Source: Acidimicrobiales bacterium
Lineage (GTDB): Bacteria; Actinomycetota; Acidimicrobiia; Acidimicrobiales; MedAcidi-G1
Direction of reading: 5' to 3'
DNA: 64,000 nucleotides
Assembly: GCA_014239855.1 (NCBI GenBank)
Contig: JAAZXY010000007.1
Coordinates: 395-64,394, forward strand
The notes beneath the pieces were generated by a model, which had not been told where the DNA came from, ran no database searches, and worked only from the letters and a program-made list of their open reading frames with translations. Numbering within the stretch: position 1 is the first letter of the stretch; each line of letters starts with the position of its first letter. This document shows positions 49,016-59,059 of the stretch, in pieces. The position numbers and the translations under genes were made by a program.

Positions 49016-51553
49016 CTACTCCGCGCCCTCGACCGCCATCTCGATGGTCGGCGGCTCGAACCCGGCGGTGGCCCGGAAGACCACCTGCCTGGTGCCCTTG
49101 GCATCGCCGTCGTCGGGTGCGTCCTCGACGTCGACCACCACGATGTCACCGGCCGAGAACTCCTTGTGGAGCAGGCGCTCGGACAACGGATCCTCGACCA
49201 GACGCTGGAGGGCCCGACGCAACGGACGGGCACCCATCGACGGGTCGTAGCCCTGCTCGGCCAGGTGGTGCTTGACCGCCTCGGTGAGCTCCAGGCCCAT
49301 GCCCTGACCGGACAACTGGGTGGACAACCGCACCACCATCAGGTCGACGATGCGGGTCACCTCGGCGAGCGACAGCTCGTGGAAGACAATGGTGTCGTCG
49401 ATGCGGTTCAGGAACTCGGGCCGGAAGTGCGCCTTCAGCGCGTCGTTGACCTTGGCCTTCATCCGCTCGTAGCTGACGGCCTCGTCGGCCTTGGTGAAGC
49501 CGAGGTTGGCCTTGCGCAGGTCGGCCGTACCGAGGTTCGACGTCATGATCAGGACGGTGTTGCGGAAGTCGACGCTGCGGCCCTGCGAGTCGGTCAGACG
49601 ACCCTCCTCGAGGATCTGGAGCAGCGTGTTGAAGACGTCCGGGTGGGCCTTCTCGACCTCGTCGAACAGCACCACGGAGAACGGGCGGCGACGCACCGCC
49701 TCGGTGAGCTGGCCGCCCTCCTCGTAGCCGACGTAGCCGGGAGGCGAACCGACGAGGCGGCTCACCGTGTGCTTCTCCATGTACTCCGACATGTCCAGCG
49801 AGATGAGGGCCTGCTCGTCACCGAACAGGAACTCGGCCAGCGTCTTGGCCAGCTCGGTCTTGCCCACGCCCGACGGGCCCAGGAAGATGAACGACCCCGA
49901 CGGGCGCTTCGGGTCCTTGAGGCCGGCCCGGGTGCGGCGGATGGCCTGGCTGACCGCCCTGATGGCGTCCTCCTGGCCGATGACCCGCTTGTGGAGTTCG
50001 TCCTCCATCTTGAGGAGCTTCTGGGTCTCCTCCTCGGTGAGCTTGTAGACGGGGATGCCGGTCCACAGCGAGAGGACCTCGGCAATGGACTCCTCGTCGA
50101 CCTCGTCGAACAGGTCCTGGCCGGACGCCTTGAGCTCGGATTCCTTGGCCTCCTTGCGGGCCAGGAGTTCCTTCTCGGAATCACGGAGACGACCGGCCTC
50201 CTCGAAGTCCTGGGACTCGACGGCGGCCTTCTTGCGCTGCACCACCTCGGCCAGGTCGGTCTCGATCTCGCGCATGTCGTCGGGCGTGTCCATGCGCTTG
50301 ATGCGCATGCGTGACCCCGCCTCGTCGATCAGGTCGATGGCCTTGTCGGGCAGGTGCCGATCCGAGATGTAGCGGTCGGCCAGGTTCGCCGCGGCGACCA
50401 GTGCCTGGTCGGTGATGGTGACCCGGTGATGGCTCTCGTAACGCTCGCGGAGGCCCTTGAGGATCTCGATGGTGTGGGGCACCGTGGGCTCGTCGACCTT
50501 CACGGGCTGGAAGCGGCGCTCGAGGGCGGCGTCCTTCTCAAGGTGCTTGCGGTACTCGTCGAGCGTCGTGGCACCAATGGTCTGGAGCTCGCCGCGGGCC
50601 AACATGGGCTTCAGGATCGACGCCGCGTCGATGGCGCCCTCGGCGGCACCGGCCCCGACGAGGGTGTGGATCTCGTCGATGAACAGGATGATGTCGCCCC
50701 GTGTCTTGATCTCCTTGAGGACCTTCTTGAGGCGCTCCTCGAAGTCGCCGCGGTAGCGGCTCCCGGCCACCAGGGCGCCCAGGTCGAGGGTGTAGAGCTG
50801 CTTGTCACGGATGGTCTCCGGGACGGCGTCGTCGGCGATCATCTGGGCCAGGCCCTCGACGATGGCCGTCTTGCCCACGCCGGGCTCGCCGATGAGGACC
50901 GGGTTGTTCTTGGTACGGCGCGACAGCACCTGCATGACCCGCTCGGTCTCGCGGTGGCGACCGATGACCGGGTCGAGCTTCTTGTCGCGGGCGGCCTGGG
51001 TGAGGTTGCGACCGAACTGGTCCAGGACGAGCGAGCCGGAGGACGAATCGCCGCCGCTGCCTCCGCTGGTTGCCCCGGCCTTCTCCTGGGACTCTCCCGG
51101 GCCCTGGCCGGAACCGGCGTAGCCCGACAACAACTGGATGACCTGCTGGCGGACCCGCGACAGGTCGGCGCCCAGCTTCACGAGGACCTGGGCGGCCACG
51201 CCCTCGCCCTCACGGATCAGCCCCAGCAGGATGTGCTCGGTGCCGATGTAGTTGTGGCCCAACTGCAGCGCTTCGCGCAACGAGAGTTCCAGGACCTTCT
51301 TGGCCCGGGGAGTGAACGGAATGTGGCCACTGGGCGAGCTGGCGCCGTGGCCGATGAGCTCCTCGACCTGGCTGCGGACGGCCTCCAACGAGATGCCGAG
51401 CGACTCGAGGCCCTTGGCGGCCACGCCCTCACCCTCGTGGATCAGCCCGAGCAGGATGTGCTCGGTGCCGATGTAGTTGTGGTTGAGCAGCCGCGCCTCT
51501 TCCTGGGCGAGTACCACGACCCTGCGGGCCCTGTCGGTGAAACGCTCGAACAA
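49016..51553 (-). CDS. clpC: ATP-dependent Clp protease ATP-binding subunit ClpC
   Basis: [37 protein letters not shown], two AAA modules, UVR-like linker; TTG start with AGGAGG. Confidence 0.97.
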   Translation of the reverse strand: MFERFTDRARRVVVLAQEEARLLNHNYIGTEHILLGLIHEGEGVAAKGLESLGISLEAVRSQVEELIGHGASSPSGHIPFTPRAKKVLELSLREALQLGHNYIGTEHILLGLIREGEGVAAQVLVKLGADLSRVRQQVIQLLSGYAGSGQGPGESQEKAGATSGGSGGDSSSGSLVLDQFGRNLTQAARDKKLDPVIGRHRETERVMQVLSRRTKNNPVLIGEPGVGKTAIVEGLAQMIADDAVPETIRDKQLYTLDLGALVAGSRYRGDFEERLKKVLKEIKTRGDIILFIDEIHTLVGAGAAEGAIDAASILKPMLARGELQTIGATTLDEYRKHLEKDAALERRFQPVKVDEPTVPHTIEILKGLRERYESHHRVTITDQALVAAANLADRYISDRHLPDKAIDLIDEAGSRMRIKRMDTPDDMREIETDLAEVVQRKKAAVESQDFEEAGRLRDSEKELLARKEAKESELKASGQDLFDEVDEESIAEVLSLWTGIPVYKLTEEETQKLLKMEDELHKRVIGQEDAIRAVSQAIRRTRAGLKDPKRPSGSFIFLGPSGVGKTELAKTLAEFLFGDEQALISLDMSEYMEKHTVSRLVGSPPGYVGYEEGGQLTEAVRRRPFSVVLFDEVEKAHPDVFNTLLQILEEGRLTDSQGRSVDFRNTVLIMTSNLGTADLRKANLGFTKADEAVSYERMKAKVNDALKAHFRPEFLNRIDDTIVFHELSLAEVTRIVDLMVVRLSTQLSGQGMGLELTEAVKHHLAEQGYDPSMGARPLRRALQRLVEDPLSERLLHKEFSAGDIVVVDVEDAPDDGDAKGTRQVVFRATAGFEPPTIEMAVEGAE

Positions 51554-51736
51554 CGTCGATGCCTCCTGCTCTCGGTGAACTGGGTTCTGGTAACTGCCAG
51601 CTCTGGTGACGTCTCCCCCGTCATTTCGGAGTGTACCGGTGGCCCGTGACGCGCCATTGGCGCGTTCTCAAGCCACTGGACAGGCCACTCGAGGGGTCCG
51701 TTTCGCCCGGAACGGGTGGCGCCGTATCCTCACCGG

Positions 51737-52741
51737 GTGGCCCCTACCCCGTCGGTGAACAGTCTCCTGAACCTTCCCGGGATGGCCGACGCTCTGGCCC
51801 GCACCGAGATCGAACTGCGCGCCGTCGTGGAATCCGGTGATCCCTTCCTGACCGAGGTGGCCCGTCACCTCATCGACGCCGGCGGCAAGCGGGTCCGCCC
51901 GGCGCTGGCCGTCACCGCCGCCCAGGTGCTGGACCCCGATCCCGGCGTGGCCACCCACGACGTCATCCGGGGCGGCGTGGCCATCGAACTCGTGCATCAG
52001 GGATCGCTGTACCACGACGACGTGATGGACGGCGCCGAGACCCGACGAACCGTCCAGAGCGTGAACGCCCGCTGGGGCAACCTGGAGGCCATCCTGGCCG
52101 GCGACTACCTGCTGGCCCGGGCCTCGGAGATCGCCGCCGACCTGGGAACCGAGGTGGCCGGACTGCTGGCCTCCACCATTGCCTCGCTGTGCGAGGGCCA
52201 GGTGCGCGAACTGCGACACGCCTTCGACGTGGACCGCACCGAGGAGGCCTACCTGGCCTCCATCACCGGCAAGACCGCATCACTGTTGGCCACCGCGGCC
52301 CGGGTCGGAGCCATCGTGGCCGACCACCCCCGCGACCTGGTCGAGTCGCTGACCGACTTCGGCCGCCACTACGGCATGGCCTTCCAGGTGGTCGACGACC
52401 TGCTCGACGTGGTGGCCACCGACGAGCACCTGGGCAAGCCGGCCGGCAACGACCTGGTGGAGGGGACCTACACGCTGCCCGTCATCCGGGCCCTGGCCGG
52501 ACCGTCGGGCGATCAGCTACGGGACCTGCTGGGTGGGCCGATCGACGCAGCCACCCGGGACCGGGTGCGCGACGTGATCCGGACCGACGAGGCCATCGCC
52601 ACCACCCGTGACACGGCCGTGGAGTTCCTGGGCTCGGCCCGGGGGGCGCTGGACGGGCTGCCGGCCAACCCGGCGGTGGGCACCATGCAGGCCACCTGCG
52701 ACCTGCTGCTGGACCGCCTCGACGGGTCGTTCCAACTCTGA
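51737..52741 (+). CDS. polyprenyl (trans-isoprenyl) diphosphate synthase
   Basis: GGKRVRPALAV, DDVMD and DDLLD aspartate-rich motifs; GTG start with TATCCT 6 nt upstream. Confidence 0.93.
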   Translation: MAPTPSVNSLLNLPGMADALARTEIELRAVVESGDPFLTEVARHLIDAGGKRVRPALAVTAAQVLDPDPGVATHDVIRGGVAIELVHQGSLYHDDVMDGAETRRTVQSVNARWGNLEAILAGDYLLARASEIAADLGTEVAGLLASTIASLCEGQVRELRHAFDVDRTEEAYLASITGKTASLLATAARVGAIVADHPRDLVESLTDFGRHYGMAFQVVDDLLDVVATDEHLGKPAGNDLVEGTYTLPVIRALAGPSGDQLRDLLGGPIDAATRDRVRDVIRTDEAIATTRDTAVEFLGSARGALDGLPANPAVGTMQATCDLLLDRLDGSFQL

Positions 52742-52743
52742 GA

Positions 52744-52798
52744 ACTACTGCTCAGGGCCTATTGCTCAGGGCCTATTGCTCAGGGCCTATTGCTCAGG
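52744..52798. repeat. 14-bp tandem repeat (about 3.9 copies) spanning the lysS stop codon
   Basis: GCTCAGGGCCTATT x3 perfect plus partial flanking copies. Confidence 0.98.
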
Positions 52799-54214
52799 TC
52801 TAAGCGTCGGGAAGAGGATGACGTCGCGGATGGTGGTGGTGCCGGTCAGGAGCATGACCAGGCGGTCCATGCCGATCCCCAGGCCACCGGTGGGCGGCAG
52901 TCCGTACTCGAGAGCCCGTAGATAGTCCTCGTCGACGGCCATGGCCTCGGCATCGCCGGCGGCCTTCTCGGCCTCCTGGGCCTCGAAGCGGGCCCGCTGC
53001 TCGTCGGGATCCACCAGCTCGGTGAAGGCGTTGCACAGTTCGCGTCCGGCCACGATCCCCTCGAAGCGTTCCACCCAGCCCGGCTGCTCCCGGTGGTCAC
53101 GCGACAGCGGCGAGACCTCCTTCGGGTAGTCGGTGACGAAGATCGGGCCCCACAGCTCGGCCTCGGTCGTCTTCTCGTACAACTCCAGGATGAGCTTGCC
53201 CGGCCCGTAGTGGTCCTTCACCGGGATGTCGCGCTCCTCGCACAACCGGACCAGCTCGTCGCGTGGGGTGTCCAGGTCGACGGTCAGGCCGCCGTGTTCA
53301 GCCAGCAACTCGAGCATCGTGGCCCGGCGCCACGGCACCGACAGGTCCAGGTCCCGACCGTCGTAGGTGAGCGAGGTCGTGCCGCACACCTCCATGGCCA
53401 GGTGGGCCACCAACTCCTCGACCAGGGACATGATGTCGGTGTAGTCGGCATACGCCTGGTACAGCTCGAGCATCGTGAATTCGGGGTTGTGGCGGGGCGA
53501 CAGGCCCTCGTTGCGGAACACCCGGGCGATCTCGAACACCCGCTCGAAGCCACCCACGGTGAGGCGCTTGAGGTACAGCTCGGGGGCGATCCGCAGGTAG
53601 AGCTCCATGTCCAGAGCGTTGTGGTGCGTGGTGAACGGACGGGCCAGGGCCCCACCGGGAATCGGATGGAAGGTCGGGGTCTCGACCTCCAGAAAGTTCC
53701 GATCCTCGAGCCAGCGACGGGTGGCCGACATGATCCGGCTGCGGGCCACGAAGGCGGCCCGGGACTCGTCGGTCACCCACAGGTCGACATAGCGCTGGCG
53801 GAAGCGGGTGTCGACGTCGGTGATGCCGTGCCACTTGTCGGGGAACGCCCGACGGGCCTCGGCCAGGCGAACCCACGAGTCGACCCGGATGCTCAACTCG
53901 CCACGCCGGGTCTTGAGCACCTCACCGGTGACCCCGATCCAGTCACCCAGATGGAGGCCGGTGAAGCCCTCGAAATCGGGGGTGGACCGTTGCAGGGCGA
54001 AGAGCTGGACCCTTCCGGTGGAGTCCTGGAGGTCGCCGAAGGCCAACTTGCCCTGATCACGGCGGAGCATGAGTCGCCCGGCCACGGTGACCACCTGACC
54101 GGTCTCCTCACCGTCGGCCAGGTCGGCGTAGTCGGCCACCACCGCACCCGCGGTGGTCGTCGGATCGAACCGGTAGGGCACCTGTTCCCGGGGGGTCGGA
54201 ATCTCGTCGGTCAT
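52787..54214 (-). CDS. lysS: lysyl-tRNA synthetase, class II
   Basis: RYVDLWVTDESRAAFVARSRI, RIAPELYLKRLTVGGFERVFEI, GLPPTGGLGIGMDRLVMLLTG. Confidence 0.96.
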   Translation of the reverse strand: MTDEIPTPREQVPYRFDPTTTAGAVVADYADLADGEETGQVVTVAGRLMLRRDQGKLAFGDLQDSTGRVQLFALQRSTPDFEGFTGLHLGDWIGVTGEVLKTRRGELSIRVDSWVRLAEARRAFPDKWHGITDVDTRFRQRYVDLWVTDESRAAFVARSRIMSATRRWLEDRNFLEVETPTFHPIPGGALARPFTTHHNALDMELYLRIAPELYLKRLTVGGFERVFEIARVFRNEGLSPRHNPEFTMLELYQAYADYTDIMSLVEELVAHLAMEVCGTTSLTYDGRDLDLSVPWRRATMLELLAEHGGLTVDLDTPRDELVRLCEERDIPVKDHYGPGKLILELYEKTTEAELWGPIFVTDYPKEVSPLSRDHREQPGWVERFEGIVAGRELCNAFTELVDPDEQRARFEAQEAEKAAGDAEAMAVDEDYLRALEYGLPPTGGLGIGMDRLVMLLTGTTTIRDVILFPTLRPEQ

Positions 54215-54999
54215 CGGTTGCGCTCGTAGACGAGGCGGAGGCCGTGCAGGGTCAGGAACGGTTCGACGTGCTCGATGGTCGACGTGGAGGGAGCGATCAG
54301 GTGGGCCAGCCCGCCGGTGGCCACCACCGTGCAGCCGCCCAGCTCGTCGCGGAACCGGTCGACCATGCCGTCGATCTGGGCGGCGAAGCCATAGACGGCA
54401 CCCGACTGCAGCGACTCCACGGTGCTCTTGCCGATGACGCTGCGGGGCTCGACCAGTTCCACGGCCCGCAGCGCCGAGGCCCGGCCGAACAGGGCGTCGA
54501 GGCTGACCTCCACGCCGGGGGCGATGGCGCCACCCAGGAACTCGCCGTCGGCGGAGATCACGTCGAAGTTGTTGCCGGTGCCGAAGTCGACGACCACCGT
54601 CGGGCCGCCGTACAGGTCGTAGGCGCCCACGGCGTTGGCGATGCGGTCGGCCCCGACCTCCCGGGGGTTGTCGTAGAGGATGGGCATGCCGGTCTTCACG
54701 CCCGGCTCGATGACCACCGGATCGAAGTCCACGTAGCGGCCGATCATGGTCCGGAGGCTGGCCAGCACCCGGGGCACGCCGGCGCACATGGCCACCCCGG
54801 TGATCAACCCCTCGAGGTCGCGGCCGGCCTGGCGGAGCAGGTTGCGGATGAGGACCGCGTGCTCGTCCGACGTGCGGTCGTGGTCGGTCCGGATCCGCCA
54901 GTGGTCCACCAGGCCGGAGTCCGCCGCGGCGACCGGCGAGCCGTCCTCGTAGAGGCCCAGCACCGTCTGGGTGTTGCCCACGTCGATGGTCAGCAGCAT
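54211..54999 (-). CDS. coaX: type III pantothenate kinase
   Basis: MLLTIDVGNTQTVLGLY, VVDFGTGNNFDVISADGEFLGGAIAPG. Confidence 0.95.
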   Translation of the reverse strand: MLLTIDVGNTQTVLGLYEDGSPVAAADSGLVDHWRIRTDHDRTSDEHAVLIRNLLRQAGRDLEGLITGVAMCAGVPRVLASLRTMIGRYVDFDPVVIEPGVKTGMPILYDNPREVGADRIANAVGAYDLYGGPTVVVDFGTGNNFDVISADGEFLGGAIAPGVEVSLDALFGRASALRAVELVEPRSVIGKSTVESLQSGAVYGFAAQIDGMVDRFRDELGGCTVVATGGLAHLIAPSTSTIEHVEPFLTLHGLRLVYERNR

Positions 55000-55988
55000 C
55001 AGGCCCGCTCCCCTGTCTGATGGTCCCGGTTCAGATCCAGCTCCGGGCCGAGATCAAGGCCAAGATCAAGGGACGGCGCCCCGTTGGTCAGGGCGCTGGT
55101 CGAGATGCAGTCCACGCCGGTCGCTGCGTAGTCGGCCACCCGGTCGACGGTGATGCCGCCCGACGCTTCGACGAGGGGTCGTGAACCGTGGCGTTCGCCG
55201 TGGGCATGCACCTCGGCGACGCACGTGATGATCGATGTGGGGGTCATGTTGTCGAGCAGCAGCGCATCAGCGCCGGCCTCCAGCGATTCGCGGACCTGGT
55301 CGAGAGTCTCGCATTCGACGTGCACGGTACGCCCCGGCCAGAGCGAACGCGATGACGCCACGGCTGACGCGATGTCGGTGCCGGTGAGGTGGTTGTCCTT
55401 CAGCATGATCCAGTGGCTGAGGTTGGTGCGGTGGTTCCATCCCCCCCCGGCCCGCACGGCGGCCCGTTCCAGAGCCCGCAGGCCCGGGGTGGTCTTGCGG
55501 GTGTCCCAGATACGGACGGAGTCGGCGCCAGCCGCGACACCGGCCGCCTCCACCCAGCGGGCGGTGGTGGTGGCCACCCCGGAGAGACGGCACAGGAAGT
55601 TCAACGCGGTCCGCTCGGCGGTCAGGATCGGGGCCAACGGTCCACGCACGGTGGCCACCGTCTCGCCGGCGCCGACGCGGTCGCCATCGGCCCGCAGCCA
55701 GACCACCTCGATGTCGTCGGACACCTGGGCGAAGGCCTCGGTGGCGCACGCCGAACCGGCCAGCACCCCGTCGGCCCGGCTGGCCAGCACACCGTCGGCC
55801 ACCGCATCGGCCGGGACGAGCGCCGCACTGAGGTCGCCGTCGGGAGTGAGATCCTCGTGGAGGGCCAGCACCACCGCATCGGCCACCGCGTCAGCCGGCG
55901 GCTCGACGGAGCCGGCCTGATCGGCCAGGTGGGCCATCAGGGGCCCGGGCATCTTCCCGGTCGGGTTCTGGGGGTCGGCTTCCTTCAC
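54999..55988 (-). CDS. nadC: nicotinate-nucleotide pyrophosphorylase (carboxylating)
   Basis: NFLCRLSGVATTTARWV, IWDTRKTTPGLRALERAAVRAGGGWNHR, EASGGITVDRV. Confidence 0.95.
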   Translation of the reverse strand: MKEADPQNPTGKMPGPLMAHLADQAGSVEPPADAVADAVVLALHEDLTPDGDLSAALVPADAVADGVLASRADGVLAGSACATEAFAQVSDDIEVVWLRADGDRVGAGETVATVRGPLAPILTAERTALNFLCRLSGVATTTARWVEAAGVAAGADSVRIWDTRKTTPGLRALERAAVRAGGGWNHRTNLSHWIMLKDNHLTGTDIASAVASSRSLWPGRTVHVECETLDQVRESLEAGADALLLDNMTPTSIITCVAEVHAHGERHGSRPLVEASGGITVDRVADYAATGVDCISTSALTNGAPSLDLGLDLGPELDLNRDHQTGERA

Positions 55989-56023
55989 TGCTCAAGCCTG
56001 CCCGGCGTGAGGACCGGATCGGC

Positions 56024-56920
56024 TCATCCGGCCACCGCCCCGACGTTGTCGATGAGGCGGGCCTTCCCGAACCGGCAGGCCACCAGGAGGCGCAGCTCGT
56101 CACCGGGCTGTGGGGCCTCCGGGGGATGCAGGGTGGCCGGATCGACCACCACGGCGTAGTCGAGGTGGCCGGTGGGCTCGGCGCTGATGGCGGCCGCCAT
56201 GGTCGCCTCGACGGCCGTGCGGTCCCAGCCCGGCTCGGCCACCGAGGCCGCCGCGGCCTGCAGTGTCCGGTACAGCACCGGCGCGGCGGCCCGCTCGTCA
56301 TCGGTCAGGTAGACGTTGCGACTGGAGCGGGCCAGGCCGTCGGGCTCGCGCACCGTCGGACAACCCACCACGTCGACCGGCAGGTCCATCTCGGCCACCA
56401 GGTGGCGCACCACCTGGAGCTGCTGGAAGTCCTTCTGGCCGAAGAAGGCCCGGCACGGCCCCACGATCCGGAAGAGGCGGGCCACCACCTCGGCCACCCC
56501 GGCGAAGTGGGTGGGCCGTTCGCGACCCTCCAGGGGCCCGGCCAGCGACATGTCCACCGGGCCCGGCAAGATCCTGCCGCCCTCGGACGGTTCACCGTCG
56601 GGGTACATCACGTCGACGGTCGGGGCGAAGACCACCGTGGCACCGTGGGCGGCGCAGCGGGCCACGTCGGCCTCCAGATCTCGGGGATAGGCGTCGAGGT
56701 CCTCGCCGGCCCCGAACTGGAGCGGGTTGACGAAGATCGACACCACCGTGGCGTCGGTGGCGGCCACCGAGGCGTCGACCAGTGAGGCGTGACCGTCGTG
56801 GAGGGCCCCCATGGTGGGGACGAAGCCCACGGTGCCGCCGCCGGCCCGCATCGGTTCGAGGTGGGCAGCCAGGTCGGACGCCGTGGTGACCACCGGCAGG
56901 CCGGTCGGTAGACCGGTCAC
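56024..56920 (-). CDS. panC: pantoate--beta-alanine ligase
   Basis: GFVPTMGALHDGHASLVD, FFGQKDFQQLQVVRHLV, RSSRNVYL. Confidence 0.96.
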   Translation of the reverse strand: MTGLPTGLPVVTTASDLAAHLEPMRAGGGTVGFVPTMGALHDGHASLVDASVAATDATVVSIFVNPLQFGAGEDLDAYPRDLEADVARCAAHGATVVFAPTVDVMYPDGEPSEGGRILPGPVDMSLAGPLEGRERPTHFAGVAEVVARLFRIVGPCRAFFGQKDFQQLQVVRHLVAEMDLPVDVVGCPTVREPDGLARSSRNVYLTDDERAAAPVLYRTLQAAAASVAEPGWDRTAVEATMAAAISAEPTGHLDYAVVVDPATLHPPEAPQPGDELRLLVACRFGKARLIDNVGAVAG

Positions 56921-57675
56921 GGGGCTCGCTGCCCAGCGAGGCGTCGGGCCTCGACGACCAGGGCCTCGTAGGTGGCCCGTTCGTCGGGCGGCAGGGCGGC
57001 CAGATGGGCGGCGATGGTGGCCTCGTCGCCCCGGGCCGCCGGACCGGTCAGGGCAGCGGCCGGACCCACGGCCCGCACGTTGTCCAGCGAACCGGCCGCC
57101 AGGTCCAGGAACGCCTCCAGGGGCACCCCGACCGAGGCGGCCAGACGCTCCACCTGGCCCAGCAGGGCCACCAGATGGTTGGAGGCCACGACCGCCGCCG
57201 CGTGGTACGTGGCCCGGTCATCGTCGGCCACCGTCACGGCCCGGCCACCCAGATCGTCGACCAGCCGACGTACCAGATCCAAAGCTGATGACTGGCCGGC
57301 TGGCGACTGGCCGGCCGGCGACCGGCCAGCCAGAGCGAACCACGCCCCCTGCAGGCGCTGCGCTCCGGTCTCCGGATCAGGCAGCGAGACCAGCGGATGG
57401 ACCGACGCCCTCGACGGGTGGTCAGCCAGCACGTCCAGACCGGTGGCGCCCGAGAGGTGGGCCACCACCGTGGAGGCGACCGGGACCACCGAGGCGGCCA
57501 CCTCGGCCAGCGATCCGTCGGGCGTGGCCAGCACCAGCAGGTCCACCCCATGGGCCGCCGCGCTCAGGTCGTCGTGGCGGCCCAGTACCCCGCCCGAGGT
57601 CCAGCCGGCGGCCACCAGCGCCCCGTGGACCGAGCCTCCGGCCCGACCGCCACCGATGACCCGGACCGACGGCAC
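56917..57675 (-). CDS. DUF2520 Rossmann-fold protein
   Basis: VRVIGGGRAGGSVHGALVAAGW; ATYHAAAVVASNHLVALLGQ; between panC and folK. Confidence 0.85.
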   Translation of the reverse strand: MPSVRVIGGGRAGGSVHGALVAAGWTSGGVLGRHDDLSAAAHGVDLLVLATPDGSLAEVAASVVPVASTVVAHLSGATGLDVLADHPSRASVHPLVSLPDPETGAQRLQGAWFALAGRSPAGQSPAGQSSALDLVRRLVDDLGGRAVTVADDDRATYHAAAVVASNHLVALLGQVERLAASVGVPLEAFLDLAAGSLDNVRAVGPAAALTGPAARGDEATIAAHLAALPPDERATYEALVVEARRLAGQRAP

Positions 57676-57677
57676 GG

Positions 57678-58184
57678 TCAGCCCGCCTCCGAGCCGCTCG
57701 CCGCGACCGTCAGCAGAGCGCCCAGCGACGTGACCGCGTCGGGGCCGCCTATCAGGGATTCGGCCAGGGAGTCGAGCAACGAATCGGGCACCAGATCGGG
57801 GGCCACGTCACGCAACGGCACCAGGACGAAGGCCCGTTCGAACATCCGGGGGTGGGGCACCACCAGGTCGGGTTCGTCGACCTTCTGGCCGTCGACCCAC
57901 AACACGTCCACGTCCAGCGTGCGCGGGCCCCAGCGTTCGACCCTCACCCGCTCGGCGGCCGCCTCGCACTGCTGCGCCACCTCCAACAGGGCACGGGCCC
58001 CGAGATCGGTCTCCAGACACACCACACCGTTGAGGTACGGGCCCTGGTCGGGGCCGCCCACCGGAGCGGTCTCGTAGACGTCGGACACGGCCACCACGTC
58101 GGGCAGGGCGTCCACCGCGCCCTGGAGCAGGGCCCGTCGGTCACCCAGATTGGAACCCAAGGCCAGCAGGGCCCGGTGGGTCAT
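57678..58184 (-). CDS. folK: 2-amino-4-hydroxy-6-hydroxymethyldihydropteridine diphosphokinase
   Basis: ALGSNLGDRRALLQGAVDAL, GPRTLDVDVLWVDG. Confidence 0.95.
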   Translation of the reverse strand: MTHRALLALGSNLGDRRALLQGAVDALPDVVAVSDVYETAPVGGPDQGPYLNGVVCLETDLGARALLEVAQQCEAAAERVRVERWGPRTLDVDVLWVDGQKVDEPDLVVPHPRMFERAFVLVPLRDVAPDLVPDSLLDSLAESLIGGPDAVTSLGALLTVAASGSEAG

Positions 58185-58540
58185 GCCGTGCGGTGGATCC
58201 GCACCCCGCTGGTGGCGAGGTCCTCCGGAACCGGCGGACGGAGCTTGCGCACCACCACGGTGACGGCGTCCACCCCGTCGATACCCAGAACGGCCTCGGC
58301 GATGCGACCGGCGAACCGCTCCAGCAGGTCGAATGACTCACCGTCGGCGATGCCGGCCACCAGGCCGGTCAGGCCTCCGTAGTCGACGGTGTCGGCCAGA
58401 TCGTCGCTGACCGAGGCCGTGGACAGGTCGGCGTGCACGTCGAGGTCCACCTCGAAGGGCTGCCGGCGGGCCTTCTCCTCGGGGAGCACCCCGCAGATGG
58501 CCACCACCCGCAGGCCCCGCAACTCGATGCGGTCGCTCAT
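58181..58540 (-). CDS. folB: dihydroneopterin aldolase
   Basis: MSDRIELRGLRVVAICGVLPEEKARRQPFEVDL. Confidence 0.93.
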   Translation of the reverse strand: MSDRIELRGLRVVAICGVLPEEKARRQPFEVDLDVHADLSTASVSDDLADTVDYGGLTGLVAGIADGESFDLLERFAGRIAEAVLGIDGVDAVTVVVRKLRPPVPEDLATSGVRIHRTA

Positions 58541-59034
58541 CCGCCGACCAGGCCCACGATCTCACGGCCCACGCTGCCCAACGGACGCCCGGTCAGGCGC
58601 TCGGCGAACGAGATGGCCTGCGGACCGGCCGGCACGAGGCCCGACCACAGGAGCCACGCCCCCATGACCCCGCACACCACGTCGTTGAGTTCCTCACGAT
58701 GAACCAGAACGCGACGCCCCTCGGCACCGTGCTCGTTGATGGCCCGGCAGATCTCCTCGAGGCGGGCCACGCCATCGGCGGCGCCGCCGAACGGAAGATG
58801 CACCCAGGCCTGGTCGAAGTCGTCGTAGTTGTGGAGGTTGTGGTCGCTGGCCAGCAACGAGAGCACGGTCTGGAAGCCGTTCTCACGGATCCAGATGATC
58901 TCCTCCTGGCGTCGGACCCGACGGTGGCCCTCGCCAATGCCCCCCGGCCGCTCGCTGACCGCGATGCGGTCCTTGACAATCCATGTGAACCCGCGGGGAA
59001 CAATCCCCTGAGCCCACTTCCCGCGCATCACCAT
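58537..59034 (-). CDS. hypothetical protein, dual-specificity-phosphatase-like fold lacking the CX5R loop
   Basis: FTWIVKDRIAVSERPGG...IIWIRENGFQTVLSLLASD...RRVLVHREELNDVVCGVMGAWLL; inside folate operon. Confidence 0.5.
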   Translation of the reverse strand: MVMRGKWAQGIVPRGFTWIVKDRIAVSERPGGIGEGHRRVRRQEEIIWIRENGFQTVLSLLASDHNLHNYDDFDQAWVHLPFGGAADGVARLEEICRAINEHGAEGRRVLVHREELNDVVCGVMGAWLLWSGLVPAGPQAISFAERLTGRPLGSVGREIVGLVGG

Positions 59035-59059
59035 GGGGACACTGTGCCGCAGATCGGGG

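Noticed and set aside
47828-50314. 828-aa plus-strand ORF opposite the LppM-HAD gene and clpC
   Set aside because: Shadow ORF; minus strand encodes unmistakable ClpC.
52744-52798. CRISPR-like array
   Set aside because: 14-bp direct tandem units without spacers; not CRISPR.
57281-57330. In-frame AGQSP repeat within the DUF2520 gene
   Set aside because: Internal coding repeat, probably a flexible linker; not connected to a stop codon.
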